Made by a program: the position numbers and the translations under genes. From positions 1 through 64,000 of the forward strand of contig CAKSLQ010000010.1 of the NCBI GenBank assembly GCA_934467415.1: a DNA stretch of 64,000 nt. Direction: 5' to 3'. The stretch is from an uncultured Eubacteriales bacterium. Lineage in GTDB: Bacteria > Bacillota > Clostridia > Oscillospirales > CAG-272. Shown in pieces: positions 61,065 to 64,000 of the stretch. Within the stretch, counting starts at the first letter, position 1. Every line of letters starts with the position of its first letter. Under the pieces are notes generated by a model. The model did not search any database, was not told the DNA's origin, and saw only the letters and a program-made list of their open reading frames with translations.

Positions 61065-64000
61065 ATGAAAACATGGGCAAAAAGGCTGCTGTCAGCCTGG
61101 ACGGCGATCTGCATCCTTGCGGGGCTGCTTCCGGCGGCGGCGATCCCCGCGGCGGCAGCGCCCGCGGCGGTGGTATACGACCGCGCCGCGCCGGAGGCTG
61201 CGATTCTCAATGCCAACACCGGGTACGACGCGGGCTTCTACGAGAAGCTCAAGCTGAATTACGGCAAGGAAGGCTGTGACTATGCCGCCTATTACAACGG
61301 CATCGGGCTTTTCAACGGCGGCAAGTACCCGAAGACGGATTACCACACGCGCGTGACGGACGACGACACGGGCGTTGCGGGCGGCCGCCTCTACTACAAG
61401 GGAGACAGCGCGGCGTGGGGCTCGAGCACGCTGCACAGCGTGGGCGTCGTGCGGCAGAACCTCGCCGCCAACCTGTCGGCCACACTCTACAACCGCGTGC
61501 ATTCGCACAAGTGCGGCGTCTTCAAGTCGCAGGACGTGCTGGCGTTTGAGACGGTGCAGCTCTTCCTCGGCAACACCTGGGTGAGCGACATTTACGGCAG
61601 CGCGGCGGGCATGTCGGCAAAGTACCCCCGCCTCGGCGACTATACGCAGCTGGACGACCCGTATACCATGCTGGATTATACGAAGTCCTTCAATGCGTTT
61701 CTTCAGTTCAAGAAGTCGTCTGTGACCTATGAAAAGGGCGTCTGCACCTGCGGCGGCGCGTATGCCGAGAACATGCTCGTCACCTTCCGCGACGGGCGCG
61801 CGCCTGCGATTGAAAGCGTATATTTCAGCGTGGACGGCGGGACGGAGCAGCGCAGCACCCGCCGGATGTATGTCGGCGCGGGACAGACGCTGACGATCCG
61901 CCTGCACTTTGACGAGCCGATCCGCTTTGCGGACGACAGCGCGGCGCACGGCGACCTTGCGCTCACGCTCCGTGTCCGCGGCGTCACGGGCGACGAGCTG
62001 AACCCGAAGGCGACGCTGACGAAGCTCGCGGGCAGCGACCTGTACTTTACCTATACCGTCGCCGGGGGCGCGGGCGCGCTCGACGTGCTGGAGCTCGGCC
62101 TCGACAGCCTCTACGGCAAGGACCTGCCGCTTGTGCAGGTGATTGACGACAAGTCCTTCACCCTGACCGAGACGGCGAAAAACGGCGACAAGACCGGCTT
62201 CTCCGTGACGAGCGCCTACATCACCGACCTTGCGGGCAACCCGATCACGGCCAAGCGGTACAACTGCGACCTGCGCATCGACACCGAGGCGCCCATGGTC
62301 GAGCGCTTTGTCTTCACCGGGCAGACGGGCAACGACGCCGTCAAGGCGGCGCTCGGCAAGACCGACCCGACGAGCGCACTCTATCCCGACGCCAGCGACG
62401 AATACCTCGGCGAGGGCGACAGCCTGGAGATCACCGCGATCTTTGACGAGGTGATCGACCTGCCGGGCGGCTCGAAATACTGGCCGAACGCGGTTGCCGT
62501 CACCAACATCATCGTGGACGGCGAGCTTGACCGCACGCTCGGCGGGCAGACGGTCACCGGGCTCGGCACACGCGAGATCGACGGTGTCAACTATCTGACC
62601 GTCGATTCGATCATCTCGAACCGGACCGAGGACGGCGCAAACCTTGTGTTTTCGACGATCCCGATCCATGCCAATCTCCGTGCCGCCGATGCGGACGGCG
62701 CGATCCGCGTGACCGCGATCGAAGCCAAGAGCGGGTATGCGCTCCGCGACCTCGCGGGCAACCTGTACGCGGACGGCATCGCGGCAAACGCCAATTCCAA
62801 TCCCTATAAGCTCGACGTCACCCCGCCCACGGTCGAGGGCGTCACCTATACGAAGGTGGGCGACGGCTTCCGCTACGGCTTCACGATCGCGGACGACGCC
62901 TCGGGTGCGGCGGGGATCCCCGGCCGCTTTGTGCTGAACAACGGCGGCGACGGCACGGCCTATCCGTATGAATATGTACTCAGCGCCGAGCCGGGAACCC
63001 CGACGGCGGGGTGGACGCGCGTCGCTGCCGGCACGGCGGTGGATTTCACGCAGGCGGAATGCCCGCCGTCCCCCGCCGAGGCGGTGTACAACTACCTGTT
63101 TGTCCGTCCCGTGACGGACGGAGACTATGCAGACTTCTCGGGCGTGACGCTCACCGTCCGCGCCGCGGACTATGCGGGCAATGTGGGCGAAACCCTGCTG
63201 CCCGCATCCGGCGCGTTTGACTTTGCGGTGGACGGCATCGCCCCGACGGCAAAGGCGGGCGCGGTCTCGCGCACCCTCTCCGGTGCGACGGGCACGCTGA
63301 CGGTGGAGGTCACCCTCGCCGACAAGAGCGGCGTTGCCGCATGGCAGTATTCGACCGACGGCGGCGCGAGCTGGCAGGACGGCGACATCACCGGCACGCC
63401 GACCACCTTCGTCGGCAAGGCGTCTTTTACGGCGGCGGACGGCGAGAGCGTCACGCGGACGATCCTCGTCCGTGCGACCGACACGGCAGGCAATGTCTCC
63501 GATGACCTGAACATCGGCAGTTTTACCTACGATCTCTCAAAGGCGCAGTATGCGCTGCATTCCACCGAGGCGGTCACTGCCAGAGCGAAATTGCAGCTGA
63601 CCGAGATCTCCGCGCGCGATACGGTGGTTGTGGCGGTGCCGATCCCCGCGGACGTCTCGGGCGCTGCCGACACCTACGCGGTGCTTACGCTGACCGACTG
63701 GGATCGGGACAAGGTCGTGAGCAACGGAAAAAATCTGTTTGATTACCCCTATACGGCTGCAAACGGCTGGTACTACATGACCGTGACCGCCGTGGACGAG
63801 GGCAACATCCGCTATCGCTTTGACGCGGACGCGGACACCCGCACGGACGAGGGCTGGTACATGCCGAAGAAGATGTACGAGCTGGATACGGAAAGCGCCG
63901 TCTACAAGTGGTGGAGCAAGGTCATCTACGGCGGCTACAGCGGCAGCCTCGAGGTGCTGGTCATCGCGGGTGCGAAGACCTCCTTCACGCGCTTTGCATC
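61065..64000 (+). CDS. Large exported multidomain surface protein, 3' end beyond the window
   Basis: An open frame of at least 978 codons that continues past the window edge. It begins MKTWAKRLLSAWTAICILAG, a signal peptide of about 35 residues, behind GGGAGA. The first ~190 residues carry Y-x-K-G and W/Y-rich strands without a family I recognise. From about residue 240 on, the chain is a series of immunoglobulin-like repeats: patterns such as DGGTEQRSTRRMYVGAGQTL, FDEPIRFADDS, SLTETAKNG-type strands, YITDLAGNPI and ATDTAGNVSDDL, where 'AGN' marks each repeat end. This is typical of bacterial adhesion or wall-spanning proteins. No SLH, sorting signal or dockerin is visible before the edge, so anchoring is unknown. 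Confidence 0.8.
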   Translation, partial: MKTWAKRLLSAWTAICILAGLLPAAAIPAAAAPAAVVYDRAAPEAAILNANTGYDAGFYEKLKLNYGKEGCDYAAYYNGIGLFNGGKYPKTDYHTRVTDDDTGVAGGRLYYKGDSAAWGSSTLHSVGVVRQNLAANLSATLYNRVHSHKCGVFKSQDVLAFETVQLFLGNTWVSDIYGSAAGMSAKYPRLGDYTQLDDPYTMLDYTKSFNAFLQFKKSSVTYEKGVCTCGGAYAENMLVTFRDGRAPAIESVYFSVDGGTEQRSTRRMYVGAGQTLTIRLHFDEPIRFADDSAAHGDLALTLRVRGVTGDELNPKATLTKLAGSDLYFTYTVAGGAGALDVLELGLDSLYGKDLPLVQVIDDKSFTLTETAKNGDKTGFSVTSAYITDLAGNPITAKRYNCDLRIDTEAPMVERFVFTGQTGNDAVKAALGKTDPTSALYPDASDEYLGEGDSLEITAIFDEVIDLPGGSKYWPNAVAVTNIIVDGELDRTLGGQTVTGLGTREIDGVNYLTVDSIISNRTEDGANLVFSTIPIHANLRAADADGAIRVTAIEAKSGYALRDLAGNLYADGIAANANSNPYKLDVTPPTVEGVTYTKVGDGFRYGFTIADDASGAAGIPGRFVLNNGGDGTAYPYEYVLSAEPGTPTAGWTRVAAGTAVDFTQAECPPSPAEAVYNYLFVRPVTDGDYADFSGVTLTVRAADYAGNVGETLLPASGAFDFAVDGIAPTAKAGAVSRTLSGATGTLTVEVTLADKSGVAAWQYSTDGGASWQDGDITGTPTTFVGKASFTAADGESVTRTILVRATDTAGNVSDDLNIGSFTYDLSKAQYALHSTEAVTARAKLQLTEISARDTVVVAVPIPADVSGAADTYAVLTLTDWDRDKVVSNGKNLFDYPYTAANGWYYMTVTAVDEGNIRYRFDADADTRTDEGWYMPKKMYELDTESAVYKWWSKVIYGGYSGSLEVLVIAGAKTSFTRFA

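Overview
The window looks like chromosomal DNA from a GC-rich, low-oxygen gut-type Clostridia, most likely the Oscillospiraceae/Ruminococcaceae group; this is an inference from gene content, not a database match. The reasons are AGGAGG-type ribosome sites, many sigma-A promoters with 17-base spacers, S-layer-homology (SLH) proteins, dockerin-like C-termini, lipoprotein solute-binding proteins, an oxygen-labile serine dehydratase, rubrerythrin and Feo iron uptake. I see no rRNA, tRNA, CRISPR array, prophage or conjugative module.

Layout. 0.4-6.3 kb: an esterase and two paralogous secreted GH43-type glycosidases, the second behind a 275-bp inverted-repeat element in its leader. 6.4-10.3 kb: L-serine dehydratase facing a feoA-feoB-Cys-rich peptide operon. 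10.5-14.5 kb: an SLH-anchored sialidase-fold protein and an orphan solute-binding lipoprotein. 14.9-20.4 kb: Ldh-family dehydrogenase, pgk-tpiA, a methyltransferase and Hsp33. 20.5-24.2 kb: three tandem lipoproteins built like secreted trigger factors. 24.6-28.7 kb: two SLH proteins with internally duplicated modules. 28.9-34.0 kb: a maltose-type ABC importer without its own ATPase, followed by malQ. 34.0-39.1 kb: a RAYT-type transposase bracketed by identical hairpins, then a visibly AT-richer cassette (sigma factor, anti-sigma-like protein, three exported proteins) bracketed by an imperfect ~90-bp direct repeat. 39.3-43.5 kb: gpmI, a phosphodiesterase and an LTA-synthase-like enzyme. 43.7-44.8 kb: three unrecognised small genes. 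45.2-49.0 kb: rubrerythrin, a B12-type radical SAM protein and a PqqD/S26-peptidase pair. 49.2-53.9 kb: a VanY-like peptidase, small membrane proteins and two CNNM/CBS proteins. 54-60 kb: a seven-gene F-type ATP synthase operon with no delta gene. 60.2-64 kb: a TetR regulator and the start of a very large exported protein that runs off the window.

Themes. Cell-surface polysaccharide use dominates: GH43 enzymes, sialidase-like and SLH proteins, sugar importer and MalQ feed glycolysis (pgk, tpiA, gpmI). Between genes the DNA is full of dispersed palindromic repeats of at least three families. In three places an element or cassette is bracketed by two copies of one terminator-like hairpin, which suggests a hairpin-directed mobility process, possibly run by the RAYT transposase. 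The most unusual items are that pattern, the sigma-factor cassette at 34.7-39.1 kb, the delta-less ATP synthase with an all-alanine c-ring motif, and the triple secreted trigger-factor-like lipoproteins.
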